Below are positions 1-12,718 of a stretch of 64,000 bases of DNA, one piece after another. Each line of letters begins with the position of its first letter. Position 1 is the first letter of the stretch. Position numbers and translations under genes: made by a program. The stretch comes from Hetaerina americana (Eukaryota; Arthropoda; Insecta; Odonata; Calopterygidae). The stretch covers positions 63,255,090 through 63,319,089 of the forward strand of contig JAKTNV010000006.1 of assembly GCA_022747635.1 (NCBI GenBank), in the 5' to 3' direction. Under the pieces are notes generated by a model, which searched no databases, was not told the origin of the DNA, and saw nothing but the letters and a program-made list of their open reading frames with translations.

Positions 1-2440
1 AGGATGATAGAATGCGGAATAGATAGAGGGATAAGTAGTGATGAAAGAGGAACCGGAAAGTGCGTTGGAGTTTGGCTCGAGGGTTTCTGCGGGATCGGTG
101 TCGGAGGCGGCGGGGGCGGGAAGGGAGACTGGGCAGGATACAGAGGGGCTTCGTGGCCGGATTCCACCCCCACTCCGCCCAATGAATAATTCATAAAATT
201 CTGTGGGGCGTGGCAAGGTGGCAGGAGTGTAGTTCGAGGAACGATTCTGAAAAACGCTGGGTCTGGGCGATGATGGGGCGAGAGCCGTGCCACGTGGCGG
301 AGGTCCGAGGAAATTACTCGAGGGCTTGCGAACGAAAGAAAGAAAAGCAACCAGCAATACCATTCCAAAATAATATTTGCTTTCCCGATTACGTGAAATT
401 TTATTTGGGGTGAGTGAACTCAATTTTATCTGCTCTTAGGTTAGAAACTTCAAAAATAAGTATTTTACGATTTTGTGGAAGGGATTAGAGATAACTCCAT
501 CAGTAAAAAGTATACTACTATCATTATGTTTCATGAAAATGATGAAAAAACATTATTTTATGGGAAAGTATAATGCTCGCATCAAATTATTCTATTTGAG
601 ATTTCATGATATACCCGACTGTCGTAAAATGTATATGGCATTTAATATCTCTGTTATATTTTCATTTATATCATGTCGGAAAAAACCCTTATATAATCAA
701 GGCAATGATAAATAATTCATCAGAGAGGTAGATCAAACATAGCTATTTCAGTAACTGATCAAGAATTTGAAAACAACATTTTTTGGAAGTAAAATTTTAC
801 TTTTTTTACATGAAGTTTGCCTCTAAAATAAAATGCAGGTACTCTTCTTCCTTGAGTTTTGACAACTCAAAACTCTAAAGCGATGGAGGTTCATTACTAT
901 TTATGGAAGGGCTTAGTACGTATATACTAAGATACACAAGGTAAAACGTATTATTTCAAATATTTTTCACTCAAAAAAACTTCAATTAAAAATTAATAAT
1001 TACAGATTCGGAAAATTTCACGATTGAATCCCAAATTAAACTGCAGTTCTTTTATGATTCTGTGGTCAATGTAACCAACGAGAGGGAAACACATTTGTTT
1101 ACTCGAATAATTACAAATTCAGATACCTCTAATGACAATTCAAAACACTGTTTAAACCGTGTTAATCAGATTCAGAAAAAATTCAATTTTAAAAAAACTT
1201 TCATTTTTTCTTTGATGATTCCCCATTCCTCTAGTTCTTGCCCCCTCCCCATAGGCAAGTCATCAACATCAATTTTAGATGTATTACGCATAGCATCGGG
1301 AACATCGCTGATTTGAACGCCGCCGGTATAGCCTTATCTAGGCAAAATCAGTCACAGGAGCGGAATTCGGAATTATTCGTGAAAAGTATACCTTGAGCAG
1401 GAATTTAAAGGCATAATTTTTAAAACGAAATCTAGACATATACTCATGTTGTGCATTAAGCAACCATTCATACAAGTTTCCAATGGCTTTAGAAATGAAA
1501 TGTAAAAGAATAATATGTGTACTTCACTGCCAAATAAAGCCTGACTTTCGAAGTGAAACTCACAAGTAGAAAAATGAGTCAAAGATACGAAAATTCACTG
1601 AGACCATTTCTGGAAAAAAACGTATAAATGGTGAGGATAGCCTACCCCAATTAAAAAATGGAAAATACATCCATGAATTACATGGGTCCATGTATGCAAA
1701 GTCGTGTAAATTGATTGGTCGCCTATTTCTGTCGGTGCATATGTGAAGCAAAGTATACAGCCACACAATACAACATGAGCCACCGCAAGATCTTGGGGCG
1801 GGGGTTGTTAGGAAAACGGTCGTATATGAATGAATAAATATGAGTCAATCCGTGAATATTAATATATATTTGCCCATATAGACCAAAACTCTAAAACATA
1901 TACTCACACTTGCCTACGTGCACGCAATAATTGATTTTTGATTAATTTATTTAATTTCGGTTTTTATATAAAAGGTTCTTGGGTTTAATTTGATAATGTG
2001 TCTCATGCAAGATAAGAACAAATAATTACATCTGTCTATGACGGTGTCTCCCGAATTTTATCCCGGTTGACGAATCCACCATTATAACGTGGTGCCATAT
2101 CAATTCCCTAGGTGCCCCCCAACAAAACTAAATCATCCTAATATTTTGAAAACTCTAAGGATTGTCTGCTCGCTTCGGGAATGAAGGGACCCCAATCTAG
2201 TTTTTCCAACATACCCGTTTTGCTTACTCTCTTCTTGCTAGCATTTTCAAAAAATCTGGCTGATTATCTCTGAACCTTCCAGGTTTAGCATAGCTGAAGC
2301 GGAGGATGAAAATCGGCGGGGAATTCATCCTTTTTTCATTCCAAGGTTTAGTTTGCCAGCCATAAAATGGTATGGCTGGCAATAATGGTGACATTGATGA
2401 GCTCATTGAAAAGTCAGTACGATAGGTATGGGATGAGAAG
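1..2440. other. Unique AT-rich DNA, no gene recognised
   Basis: The first 330 bases are G-rich and GC-rich and give short Gly-rich ORFs that look like composition artefacts. The remainder is AT-rich and has no coding pattern, RNA gene or repeat that I recognise on either strand. Confidence 0.6.
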
Positions 2441-2444
2441 AAAT

Positions 2445-3100
2445 TCAAATAAAAGAAAGTTGATTGGTTTTCGATAAATAGAAAGGATAGGTTAAAATAT
2501 GGAATGGTATTCCATAAACTGGATAAGATAGCGCAATTTGCCTACCTCGGAAGCGCTCTGAACCAAAACGTTCAAATTAGGAGGAACATATATGTAAGAC
2601 GAAGAAATGCATTAGACGAGAAGCTTTCACAAGGATGAGGGAATTGATGACGGGGGCGTTGAGTTAGGATGTTAATTAAAGGCTCATTAAAACTTTGATA
2701 TGGAGCGTAGTTATGTACGGCACGAAACATGGTCATTGAAGCACGATAATAGGCTTGGATTGGAGGATTTTGAAATTTGGGTGTGGAGAAGGATGGAGAA
2801 GGTGAAGTGGACAGAAAGTAAAACAAATGAGGAAGTGCTGGGTCAGGTGGGGAGGAGAGGGGATTTGTGGGAGACATGCAAGAGGTAGGAAAGGTAGATT
2901 CAAAGCATTTTAATTGGGAATGGATCTCTGTGAACTGTGAAAGAGAATGGAGAAAGTTTGGCAAACAAGGAAGGGAATGAATAGGATATGCATGTTGAAT
3001 GGGGAAAAGGGAGGAAAGAAGTGGGCGGAATTGAAGAAGGGCTTATTGTATGGATGTGGCTTTTGTTAGAAGTGGCAAGTAAATCTATTATAATACAATC
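2445..3100 (+). pseudogene. Degraded RTE-type LINE, reverse transcriptase C-terminal end
   Basis: In broken frames the plus strand still resembles the C-terminal third of the RTE reverse transcriptase found intact at 15.7-17.8 kb. Around 2,535-2,570 there is an AYLGSALNQN-like stretch matching YLGSVLDQHG. At 2,695-2,870 a readable frame contains YVRHETWSLKHDNRLGLEDF and then WVWRRMEKVKW and TNEEVLG, which match AETWSLKQEDRRRLEAFEMWVWRRMEKVKW of the better copy. The similarity continues to about 3,080, where the end resembles the LINE's last codons and 3' UTR. Multiple frameshifts and stops are present. It is 5'-truncated: nothing from the endonuclease or RT catalytic motifs is visible. The LINE assignment is firm; the boundaries are approximate. 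Confidence 0.85.
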
Positions 3101-6100
3101 GCATTTAGAAGTAAAATACATAAGTGGGTATAACAGGGAATATATTAAACCAATTATCTCCTAAACATGATACTGTGATGATAACGTCTATGATAACTGC
3201 GTAGCTAACTATTGTGGTATTGTAATAAGTAGGCATTCCCGTCAGCATGCACATTCGATAACCACTTTCTGAGCTTGTATAAATTTTAATATTTTCATTC
3301 AAAGAACATCAAAAACAGCGCAAAGACTTCTTGTATTTGCTGAAATAATAACCAATACATAATTAATGAATAAAAATTACTGTAAAACAAACAAAATGTT
3401 ATTAAATGATGGAAATGGTAATAAGAGATGGCAAATTGAGCGTGAACAAAGCAGGCGAAGAGCAGAGGCCCATGGAAGGCAATTGCGTGGCCAGGAATTT
3501 AAAAATGGTGCGGGTTTAGCAGTGAAATAGGTAATGCTGGGTTATGGAAAAAAGGAACTTTGACAAGTGTAGAAGACTATTGTTGCGTGTGGGCCGAAAA
3601 GGAACATGGATTGAGAAGAGAGGACGAGGGTCGTGTGAGAGCTGAGATATTCATTCATGATGCTGTGCAAGAACTTCATTCCAGATAGTACTCAGCCGTT
3701 GGAGAGGAGGGGAATTCCAAAATATCGTGAATGTATTCACGGTTTTAATTTATGAGTGAGGAAATGCGATGACAGGGGGTGGCGATAAAGACTTAACTAG
3801 GAAGTTTGAAGAGCTTCAAAGTTTAGAGGCAGCTACTCGACCAAATTGGTGCACTGTATTCCAAAATGGGAAAGACATCCAAAAATCACCTTTATAAGAG
3901 CACGAGAACCCTGAATATCAGTGTGATGGTAAATTAGACCAACTACAATCATTTCGGAACGAATAATTTTGTTAATATGCCTGTGGAACTTAATCTTCTC
4001 ACCAGAAATCACACTTAAATTGCAGTGGGATTGGAATGAGGGTATTGGGTTTTATGAGTACGGATGCATAAAGAATTTACATTTCAATTAAAACGTCATC
4101 GCAGGTAACTTTGAAGGGTTTATTTTTAGAAGCCAATTTACGGCTTAGTTGTCAATGTAAGAGTAGATACGTACTTCTATCACGAGAATTTATGATCATT
4201 GATTACTGTTCAGTTGTGTTTTTTTAAATATTTTCCGTAATATAAATCTAACAGTAACATGACGGCTCGTATATAGAGCAATTGTAGAAATACTGATTGG
4301 CCCGTATTGATTCAAAAGACCTTTGATAATACATACACCTGAAATTAGAGCAAGATATTTTTCCAACATTTAATTTTTATTCTCTGAATCATTACCACTC
4401 CAACTTTACTTCCGTAATTCTAACAAATTCTTAATGCAGCTTAAAACGTCTCCTACTAATGGCATCTCTTTCACCTCTCTCTTTCAACACTACTGATATT
4501 AGAAGGGATTTATGTAATTCTGAAATCATCTCTCCCTGATAAAAGTGCCATACACTATCGTACATTCAGTCCTACTATCTAGTAAACATTCATAAACATA
4601 AAGCGCCATACCGCAGCATCTTAACTCGGTCTTGCCATATTGCTTCAGTAACCTTTTAAGCACCTTAATTTTATTTTAGCCAACATCCATTATTCTCGTA
4701 TGTCTCTCTCAAGATAACCCTTGCGTTAAGAATTAGTTACCTGAGTTTCAAAAATAAATATCATTACAATTTTGATTTGGCTGACGCAACAATATTTTGA
4801 GTTGGGCGATTGTTTTTTGATCAACTCACTTTTTTCGACGCATTCTTCCAATCACTTTGAGTCAAACCATCATTGAATCGGGTCTAATAGTCTTGTTCAT
4901 GAGTCTCCATTTTTGCCGAGATTTTTGTGTAGCATTGCGTCACCGGATTTAAAGGGGAGGGCAGGGAGTTGAGAAAGTCGCCATGACACCAACGCCCTCC
5001 GCTTTACATCCCTTCAAGTGATTCTCGGCTTCCGGCCGGAAAATCGGAAGGAGGGAAGCGGTGTCGAGATGAGGGAGAGGGAGAACGATGGGAGCGGGAC
5101 GGTAATTTCGCTTGTTTTCCTCGGATGGGCTCGAAAAACAAGCGAGGAGCGTGAGTGGGCAGTGTGCCTACTCCGCTCGAAAGTGCACGCCAAGCATCGC
5201 CCGAACCCCCGGCGATTTCGGCCTCAACTTTCGGGTCACCCCACCTCCCTCCCTCCACCTCTTAAAAGAGAGAACGTCCCCACGCTTTTCCGACCCTTCC
5301 CACGCAGAGCCACGCTGCCCTCAGTGAGACAACACCCTACCTCCATCTCCAGTACACACCCCCAATCCTTTACGAGGTCAATATTGGGCAAGAATTACAC
5401 GGAATTCTCCATTTAAGGGTCGATTATGTTTTTCTCCATTCTTTCGATATCCCAGAGCCCTTGGGATCGTAATGAACGCTACCAATATGTAGATCGGATC
5501 CTATAGATCCACCATGATGGGGGTACCAAATAGTATAGTGTGTACACGCATCCTGAAAAATTACATAATTGGCATGTGACGTAACATTTTCGGGATCACA
5601 GGCAATCACTATGTTTGTACTTTATTTACGAGCATTAATATCGAAAATTTGGAGCCGACTGCAATCGCTGACGCGGATAGCGATTTGAGGAAGGATTCCT
5701 AGCAGAGCGATTCTGATCGAGTGTGATATTAGTTTCAGTATAATACATATGAGGAAGAATTTACACTTAAACCAAATTATAATTGAAATATAAGATTAAT
5801 ATGGCCGACGTGGTAATGTTTTAATATTTAAACTCGTTTCTATTCAACGTAGTTTTACAATAAGGGTGTCGCCACTCTGATTTGTACATTTGATAAAGAA
5901 ATGAACCTAATAGAGGACACGGGGGTGAGGGTACGCTTGGCTATATTATTAAGCAACAGTCTGAGGTACTCTGGCAATCCAGCACACAGGACATGCAAAT
6001 AATTGGCGGTCGGCAAATGAAATAACAGATGATTCCAAATCATATGAAGTAGTTCAGAAAACGAGATAAGAATACTTGATACTCCAGGAAATAAAATATA

Positions 6101-8315
6101 ATCGGTCCCTTCACCAATTTTATGAACGCTGTATATAAAGTGCCCTTCTTGTAATTTAATTCGTTCAGAAGTATAGTATACCGAGTATCGCATTCTCATC
6201 GATATTTTCGAAAATTAGTGAAAAATTTACGACATGAGCATATCTAACACGAATTTGAAATCGTTAAAAACCATGTCGGCGATATCGAATGTACACGTGC
6301 CTAAAATCCTACTCCGCCAGCCGCTACTAGGGCATGTACTATTAGATGACATAACGCTGTCAGACGAACGGCAGTTTTCACTTTACATATTAGCAAGTAA
6401 TTACATTTTGAACTGGTTATCAGGGAGATTAAAGTGGCTCCCTTAATCAATTCTTTCGACCTATAGAGGTCTACGTATCCACTACTTCTCCAATACTTTC
6501 CACCCTGGTTTTTCTGTCGTCTCACAACTTATTTATCTCCGTAACACTTCTCCCACTACGCCTCCCACATCTTCCCAGAACACTGGTCCACAAAACTAAG
6601 GCTTTAAAAGACGGCCCCGCAGCTCCCTCCGAGTCCCCACCCACACCCCCTGCCTCCTACCTCGCTCGTCCGGACAACCCAAACACACGCTACGGGGCGC
6701 TGCGTGAACTCCTGCCCTCTGGCGGAATACACGTTCAACAATCCCTTCTGCTACATCCAGGCTGGCGAATATTTTTCTGCGTCGGCCCACACATTGTGGG
6801 GAACAGGTGCTTTCCTCTCATTGCCATTTACTTCATCCATTGTCAGAACGTCAACCAGGAGGAGTAAAAAGAAATGCAAGACTCAGGAGAACAAGAAATG
6901 ACGAAGTTTGTGTGTACCGCTTGCTACGGCTGAGGAAAATGAAATTTTAAATTTCTTCCTCCCTTTGTCGGAATGAGGTTCTTTTGTGCTATATTTTGCT
7001 GACGCACTACCATAAGATTGATCCGCTACGAATGACTTGTGCCTATTAAAGAAGGCAGTAAAACAGGACGAAGGAGTTATATAAATGTAAAGAGGGGCCG
7101 ATGTCTGAAATTCAAGGAAGAATGGTGGGGAATGGGATAAGATAAGGACAATAGAGGCATTTGAATGGCAGTCAGTGCGTATATATAAGTGCACATAAGT
7201 GCGTATATATAAGGGCACATTTGTACGCAGTGCTCTAATACCCCCACCCACACGCCCTTAGGACGGTAAGCGAGGTGTTGGGTGGATGAATAGCTAGGGT
7301 TGGAATAATCTATGTGGTATTTCTATTTCTTAGGCAAAAAGAAATTACAAGAAGGCTAGTTATTTACTTTTACGAACCGTTTACTTATGCTAAACCATTT
7401 CACGGTATTCCTGGAAATTAATATTTCTCTAATAACCGTAATGAAATCTACGAATGGACTCTTTCTTTAGCAGATTTGTTTCCAAAATTTATCGGTATAA
7501 ACTTGAAATTTTTGTCATCAATTTGTACTTGGCAAAGTCAATATTTGTGTATTCAATTTGGCACGTAAACAGGTAGGATTATAAAAAGTTTTGAAGAACT
7601 CCACGACTGGTGACTTGATTACACATTCGGGGTCTGCATAATTATGCACTCATTAATTTGATAACATTAATTAGCTGACTTACTCATTACTTTCGCGAGT
7701 GCGATATACGTACCTTTTTCCCGAGGCTGATTTTTCAGAATTACCATGGTGGGCGGAGGAAATTTTTGTTCTTTTTTTAAAACCAAGATTAGATTTATAT
7801 AAACAAACACGGAATTTTAAATAAAATAAAAAATCTGCTCATTATATTTAAATTAAATAATTCATGCAGCAGCATTGTCCACTTACAACGAGAAAATTCG
7901 AACAAATCAGCCTATGAAACGAGTGACATGAGGTTGTTAAATTATTTTACATTTTTATGTTTGCATATTTAATTATGCATTGTTTAACGAAAAATTTAGG
8001 AAAAAATTGAACCCAATATTTTTTGTTACGTCCAACGACAGCCGGAGCGATAATTTCCATCTGTTATAATTCCAAGTGAAATAAAATGTAAATTCAGTGA
8101 TACACAGAAAGGAATATCAAAAGATTATAGAGTGCTTAATTCAATCTACCACCATAATATAGTTGAAGGTTGGCTTTGAGCATGCTAGCTGCCCAATATT
8201 TAGCCCACAACAGATTAGGAAGGGAAGTTTCTTTCTCTGTAGCTAGGAAGATAGGTTGACGAAAAATCACAAAAATTGGTTTATGCCCAGAGACACCCAT
8301 ATTTGAAGACAGTCG
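3101..8315. other. Unique DNA, no gene recognised
   Basis: Mostly AT-rich. A GC-richer block at about 4,960-5,400 gives overlapping ORFs on both strands (up to 132 codons), with no family signature and Pro/Ser/Arg-rich composition. A second richer block lies at 6,540-6,850. A short tandem duplication around 7,175-7,215 repeats a gcgtatatataag unit. I see no transposon protein, tRNA-like box or other gene here. Confidence 0.5.
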
Positions 8316-8319
8316 GAAA

Positions 8320-9175
8320 ACCTCGTCTAGTTAATGACCTCCTATTTTAACGTTTAGCTTCCCCTTTCTCTTCCTCGTTGACCTCATAACCTTTGGTGGG
8401 TCGACATTTATTCTCTTTCCATACACATCACACATTATTCTCTCAATGCTCTCAGAATTGATTTTAACCCCTTAACTGACAGGCTAAATAGGGATGATCA
8501 TCTACCAACCTAGATTTTATAAACTCCTCACCGACTTTAATTCCTACTTCAAGTTATTCCGTTGCGTCTTTTGCCATTTATCGCCACGAATACGATGACA
8601 AGCACGAGTGATAAAGCACCCTCGTTCCTCATCCGTCTGTGTAGCACCGCACAAACTAACTCTCCATTCGCCACTCGCAAAAGCAGTCTGAGATATATAC
8701 AAGCTTATGCTTGTATATATACTTGTATGCATAGGCTTCGGGTAAGTCGCTTATGCCCTCAATCTACATCTATTATCTGTAATACAACGATTAATTACAC
8801 ACCATTATATATATTATAACCGAATGCCCTCTCGTAGTTTGCGACTCAAGGAAATACATCCTGATTGTATCTTATGCCCCTTTCTATACCTGACCTTATT
8901 CCTACTGGGGCATCACGCGTGCCTCTCCTCATTCTGAACTCAAACTGATTATTCCCTAAGTAAACACTTTCCTCTGCATACCTTTATTTTTGATTCTAAT
9001 TATTACTTACCCACAAGAGAAATGGAACTCGCATTCTAGAGTAATTAAATGTATCCAACTTTTCTTTTTCTGGGATGGGATCTAATATTGATCTTGCAAA
9101 ATCTACCGACCGGATTTATCTTCCATAAATTCTACGGATGAACCTTAAAAAACCATTTTTCCCACGTTTTCATTA
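8320..9175 (-). pseudogene. Degraded RTE-type LINE, RT region
   Basis: Read on the minus strand, this region aligns by eye with the RT domain of the 15.7-17.8 kb element. The plus-strand text near 8,345-8,400 (cctcctattttaacgtttag) matches 16,216-16,237. The segment at 8,683-8,700 (gcagtctgagatatatacaa) matches the MSQTAQ region. The segment at 8,906-8,965 (gcatcacgcgtgcctctcct) matches the RKGRGTRDA region, and 9,080-9,170 matches the region upstream of it. The order is collinear, so this is one relic, with indels and many stops. A small palindrome (tatatacaagc/gcttgtatata) near 8,695-8,720 sits in a diverged part. It abuts another LINE relic in the opposite orientation at 9.35 kb. Confidence 0.82.
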
Positions 9176-9344
9176 ACCTGTAGGTAGTTTTAGAAATGTT
9201 TGTCCAACACCTTTTAATGAATTTGAGACGAAAGCATTATTTATGACATTCCTTTCCATTCCTTCATTATAGCCGAATTTCCTGATACTCCTGGTCACCC
9301 ACATCCCAGCTTTGTGATACTTCATTAAGAACCTTTCACATGGA

Positions 9345-9830
9345 GGTTGGTTTAGTGACAGGAACGTTAAAAAAAAGACGTTTAAGGATGCCAGGTAAAG
9401 GTTAGTGAAAACTTTGATTTGGAGCGTTTTTCGGTACGGCGCGGAAACATGGTTGTTGAATGAGAATGATCGGTGCACATTGAAAGGCAATAGAAAAGGA
9501 AAAGAAACGAATTGAGGAAATTTCCAGGAATAAAACAAAGGAAGTACTAAGCATGATAGGTAATGAGAGCGAATCTGTTGGGAGAAGTCCATTGTAGGCA
9601 GATAGGTGGATGGAGAGAATTTTGATTGGCGATCGGATCCTTAAGACTATGATAGAGGGGAGAACGATGTTCAAATGGAGGAGGAAAAATATACGCATTT
9701 TGAATGTAAACAAGGGAGGTAGAATGTAGTTTAGGGTGTCAGTGTGTATCCTGATAGGTGAGGCTAAGAAATGTAATCTTCATTTTGTGTCTATCCAAAT
9801 CCTATATTAAAATAATAATAATATTAATAA
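9345..9830 (+). pseudogene. Degraded RTE-type LINE, C-terminal end and 3' tail
   Basis: The plus strand from about 9,395 reads, through breaks, as the C-terminal part of the RTE reverse transcriptase: an ETWLLNEND-like stretch matches ETWSLKQED, then WMERILIGDRILKTMIEGRT (about 9,608-9,668) matches WMKGVLTGSGMLKTVIEGRM. After the ORF end comes a short 3' UTR-like stretch and a tail of ATA/AAT repeats at about 9,805-9,832. An (ATA)-type tail also ends the copy at 45.6 kb, which supports this as the true 3' end. It is 5'-truncated and in opposite orientation to the relic at 8.3-9.2 kb, so they are two insertions. Confidence 0.85.
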
Positions 9831-10765
9831 GTCAGAATACCAATATTAATAACTTAGAGAAATTCATTCCGGTACTATTAATTACAACGAATTTTTCAAA
9901 TTGATTGAACTATTATGCCAAGGAAATGTTTTTTCGACAATGTGGAGGTAAACAGCAACATACTCAACCCAGTAAGAGTAACCATGATGCATGCCTGGAG
10001 GGATATGAGGAAAAAATATTCTGATATGTCACCATTTGTTTTTTTTCAACTTTCATTCCTTCTATCATGAACCACAATGGATAAAACGTATACATTCCTA
10101 ATATATCTCATCATCTATCTCTTCCTTGTAAACCTCTGACAACAAAGGGAATGAAGGTTCGTCTAAACCTTACACTAATATGTGAATTTTGCAAGCATTA
10201 TGTCTCAGCCGTATGAGTGGTCAGCACTAGCTTTGCTAGAAATTGAGCCAAGAATAGGGTAAACTTGACTGATTTGGTATAGGAATTATGATGGGAACCC
10301 CTCTATTCTCGATGAAGGCTTTAAAGCTATAGGAAAGCCTAGAATACCCGAGGTTATTTGTGGCTCGGGGGGAATTATTCCGGTTCCACATGAAATTGTC
10401 AAATTGGGTCACCATGGATGAAACAAGTGAGGTGGAGACCCACATTTCCCGATTAAACTCACCGTTTTTCCTTCGCACAATACAAAATCATAACAAAATT
10501 GAACCCAAGCACCAAAATATTTTTATTAAATCCTAAGCACAACATTCAGCCCGATGACTGATCTGTAGGTGAGGGCATAAAATAGCACAGCACAGCACTA
10601 CACAGCTTGGGTCAAGTTGAGGTCATCCAAAGAAATCATCGGGAAACAATCCTGAGACCTTCGGTTATCTTTCATAACTAGCAGCAAGGAATGAGGATTA
10701 GAACCGAGAGTAAGCAACTGGGCAGTTTTGAAATTTTGAAACAAAAGAAGTGGCGAGCAGGATAT
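9831..10765. other. Unique AT-rich DNA, no gene recognised
   Basis: I see no coding pattern. A short stretch at 10,545-10,607 (cagcccgatgactgatctg and a run of cagcac repeats) may be the end of an old SINE or LINE, but this is not supported well enough to call. Confidence 0.45.
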
Positions 10766-10769
10766 AAAT

Positions 10770-11290
10770 GATGCAATACAGGGTTCAGTCTTACCAACGG
10801 CAGATCATGTTAAATATTTGGGGGTAATCGTAAAACCACGCCTTTCATGGGGCGCACATATCAGAGTGAATGAGTGAATCCGCCTTAAAGAAACCTGGCA
10901 TCACTAAACGGGTGGTGCGGAGATGTAATGAGAAAATTAAAGAGAGGTGTTATTTTGCTTCAGTTAGGCCCCATTTGGGATACGCTGCAAGTATTTTGAA
11001 TCCTTGAATGAAAAAGCGTAGACAAAAAAAAATAAAAAAAGAGAACCGAAAAAAAATCTGCCAGAATCGTCAAAAATTGTGACGACAGAAAGGCGAGTGT
11101 GGCAGGTGGTTTAGAGGATATAGACAGGGATCCGCTGGAGATGAGAAGAGAACATTTAGTAAGTTTCAAAACGAACGAATTAAGCTGTGATACAAAGAGG
11201 ACTATTATGGACCCACATAATATGGGTGGGTTAGACCAAAAGAATAAAATAAGGGAAAGGGACTCCAGTAAAGATAGGTACAAATAATCC
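10770..11290 (+). pseudogene. Degraded CR1/Jockey-like LINE, RT C-terminal end
   Basis: The plus strand carries, in alternating frames, the typical C-terminal pattern of CR1/Jockey-type reverse transcriptases: ADHVKYLGVIVKPRLSWGAH (about 10,801-10,860), then a KRVVRRCNEKIKERCYFASV-like segment and VRPHLGYAASILNP (to about 11,008). After it an A-rich diverged stretch and a Q/R-rich tail continue to about 11,280. This is a different LINE lineage from the RTE pieces in the window and resembles the better preserved end at 23.06-23.68 kb (PILEYYSIVWDPY). Frameshifts are frequent. Clade placement is by motif only. Confidence 0.78.
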
Positions 11291-11391
11291 TTTCCTCGTA
11301 CAACCAGGAATCATACATGTAACACTGAAAAATCGTATCACAAGTGAAAACAAGGTTAAACGCTGCGTTGTGGTGCTTTTGCATGAATATA

Positions 11392-12716
11392 CTACCTTGA
11401 TCAAAAATTTCCCGGAATTTATTCAGAAAATTAAAAATACAAGTTTATTCATCTAAATCTATATTGTCCCCTTCAAAGTAATCCCCATCGACTGCAACAC
11501 ACTTATGCCAGCGCTTGATCCAATCCTCGAAACATTTTTTATATTCGGTTTTCGGTATGTCCATCAGTGCTTCCTGCGATTTTTCCATTACTTCCTCTCG
11601 GCTGCTAAAACGCGTTCCCCGTAATGGTTTTTTAACTCGATTGAACAGAAAGAAGTCACAGGGAGCCAAATCAGGTGAATTCGGTGGCTGTTGGATGGTA
11701 TTTGTTGCATTTTTCGTCAAAAAATTACGAATAATGATAGCACTGTGCGACGGTGCGTTATCATGGTGCAAAATCCACGAGTTGTCTGCCCACATTTCTG
11801 GTCTCTTTCGGCGAATTGCTTCACGCAAACGTCTCATAACGCCCAAATAATACTCTTTGTTTACTGACTGGCAAAAATTCATGATGCACTACACCGTTGT
11901 AATCCATGAAAACTGTCAGCATTGCCTTCTTTTTTGACTGAAAACGACGTGGTTTTTTTGGTCTCGGCTCATTTGGTGAACGCCATTCACTTGCCTGATG
12001 TCTGGATTGCGTGTCGTACTCATAAACCCACGTCTCGTCTCCAGTAATGATCCTTTTGATGAATGTGGGATCGGATTCAGCCTCGCAAATCATGTCTTTT
12101 GCGACGTCAACACGGTCTCTTTTTTGCATGAAATTGAGGTCTTTTGGCACCAACTTTGCTGCTACACGACGGAAACCCAAATCATTAACCACAATGTCTT
12201 GGGCGGATCCATAGGCAATGTTCAAGTCCTCCGCTATTTCTCTGATGGTTAATTTGCGGTTATTGACCAACATTTCTTTTACTTTATCAATTTTTTCACC
12301 GACTTTCGATGTCGATGGTCTGCCACTGCGTTCATCATCTTCGATTGACTCACGACCACTTCTGAACCGCTCGTGCCACTGGTAAACGACCGTTTTTTTT
12401 TAGAGAATCGTTGCTGAAACACTTTTCCAACATTTCCAACGTCCGTGCGCCACTAAATCCGTTTTTTACGCAAAATTTAATACAAGTTCGTTGTTGCAAA
12501 TTTAAATCCATTTCTGAAATTGTAAAAAATCGCCAACACACACAGAGATAGATGTACTCTTGGCTACGTAACTTTTGCAAATGTCAAGTTATGACACTAA
12601 GATTTAAAGGGAATATCAACAACAGATGTACCAATTTAACAAAAAAAACAGAACTCAAATCGGAACGATGGGAGCGCCACACGGTGGTTATTCCGGGAAC
12701 TTTCTGATCAAGGTAG
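11392..12716 (-). mobile_element. mariner transposon, copy 1 (1,325 bp)
   Basis: This is a complete mariner-type DNA transposon. The terminal inverted repeats begin ctaccttgatcaaaaa at 11,392 and end, as the imperfect reverse complement, at 12,716. A TA dinucleotide sits outside each end (11,390-11,391 and 12,717-12,718), the target duplication expected of the Tc1/mariner superfamily. It is nearly identical to copy 2 at 47,078-48,398 but inverted. It is 4 bp longer: one extra base in a T run (12,393-12,401) and a 3-bp insertion near 12,193. The transposase frame is broken, so the copy is non-autonomous. Confidence 0.96.
11445..12511 (-). pseudogene. mariner transposase pseudogene (copy 1)
   Basis: Transposase of the mariner family (DD34D), which cuts the element out and inserts it at TA. 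Reading starts at 12,511 (MDLNLQQRTCIKF) with an N-terminal helix-turn-helix region. The catalytic first Asp lies in TGDETW, the second in HHDNAPSH and the third in SPDLAPCDFFLF, with 34 residues between the second and third. Two frameshifts break it: one extra T in the run at 12,393-12,401 (codon about 39), and a second near 11,881, between the EFLP and QSVNKEYY segments, where family members read through. The second break is shared with copy 2. Codon 105-106 gains an Ile by an in-frame 3-bp insertion. There is no intron. Confidence 0.94.
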
Positions 12717-12718
12717 TA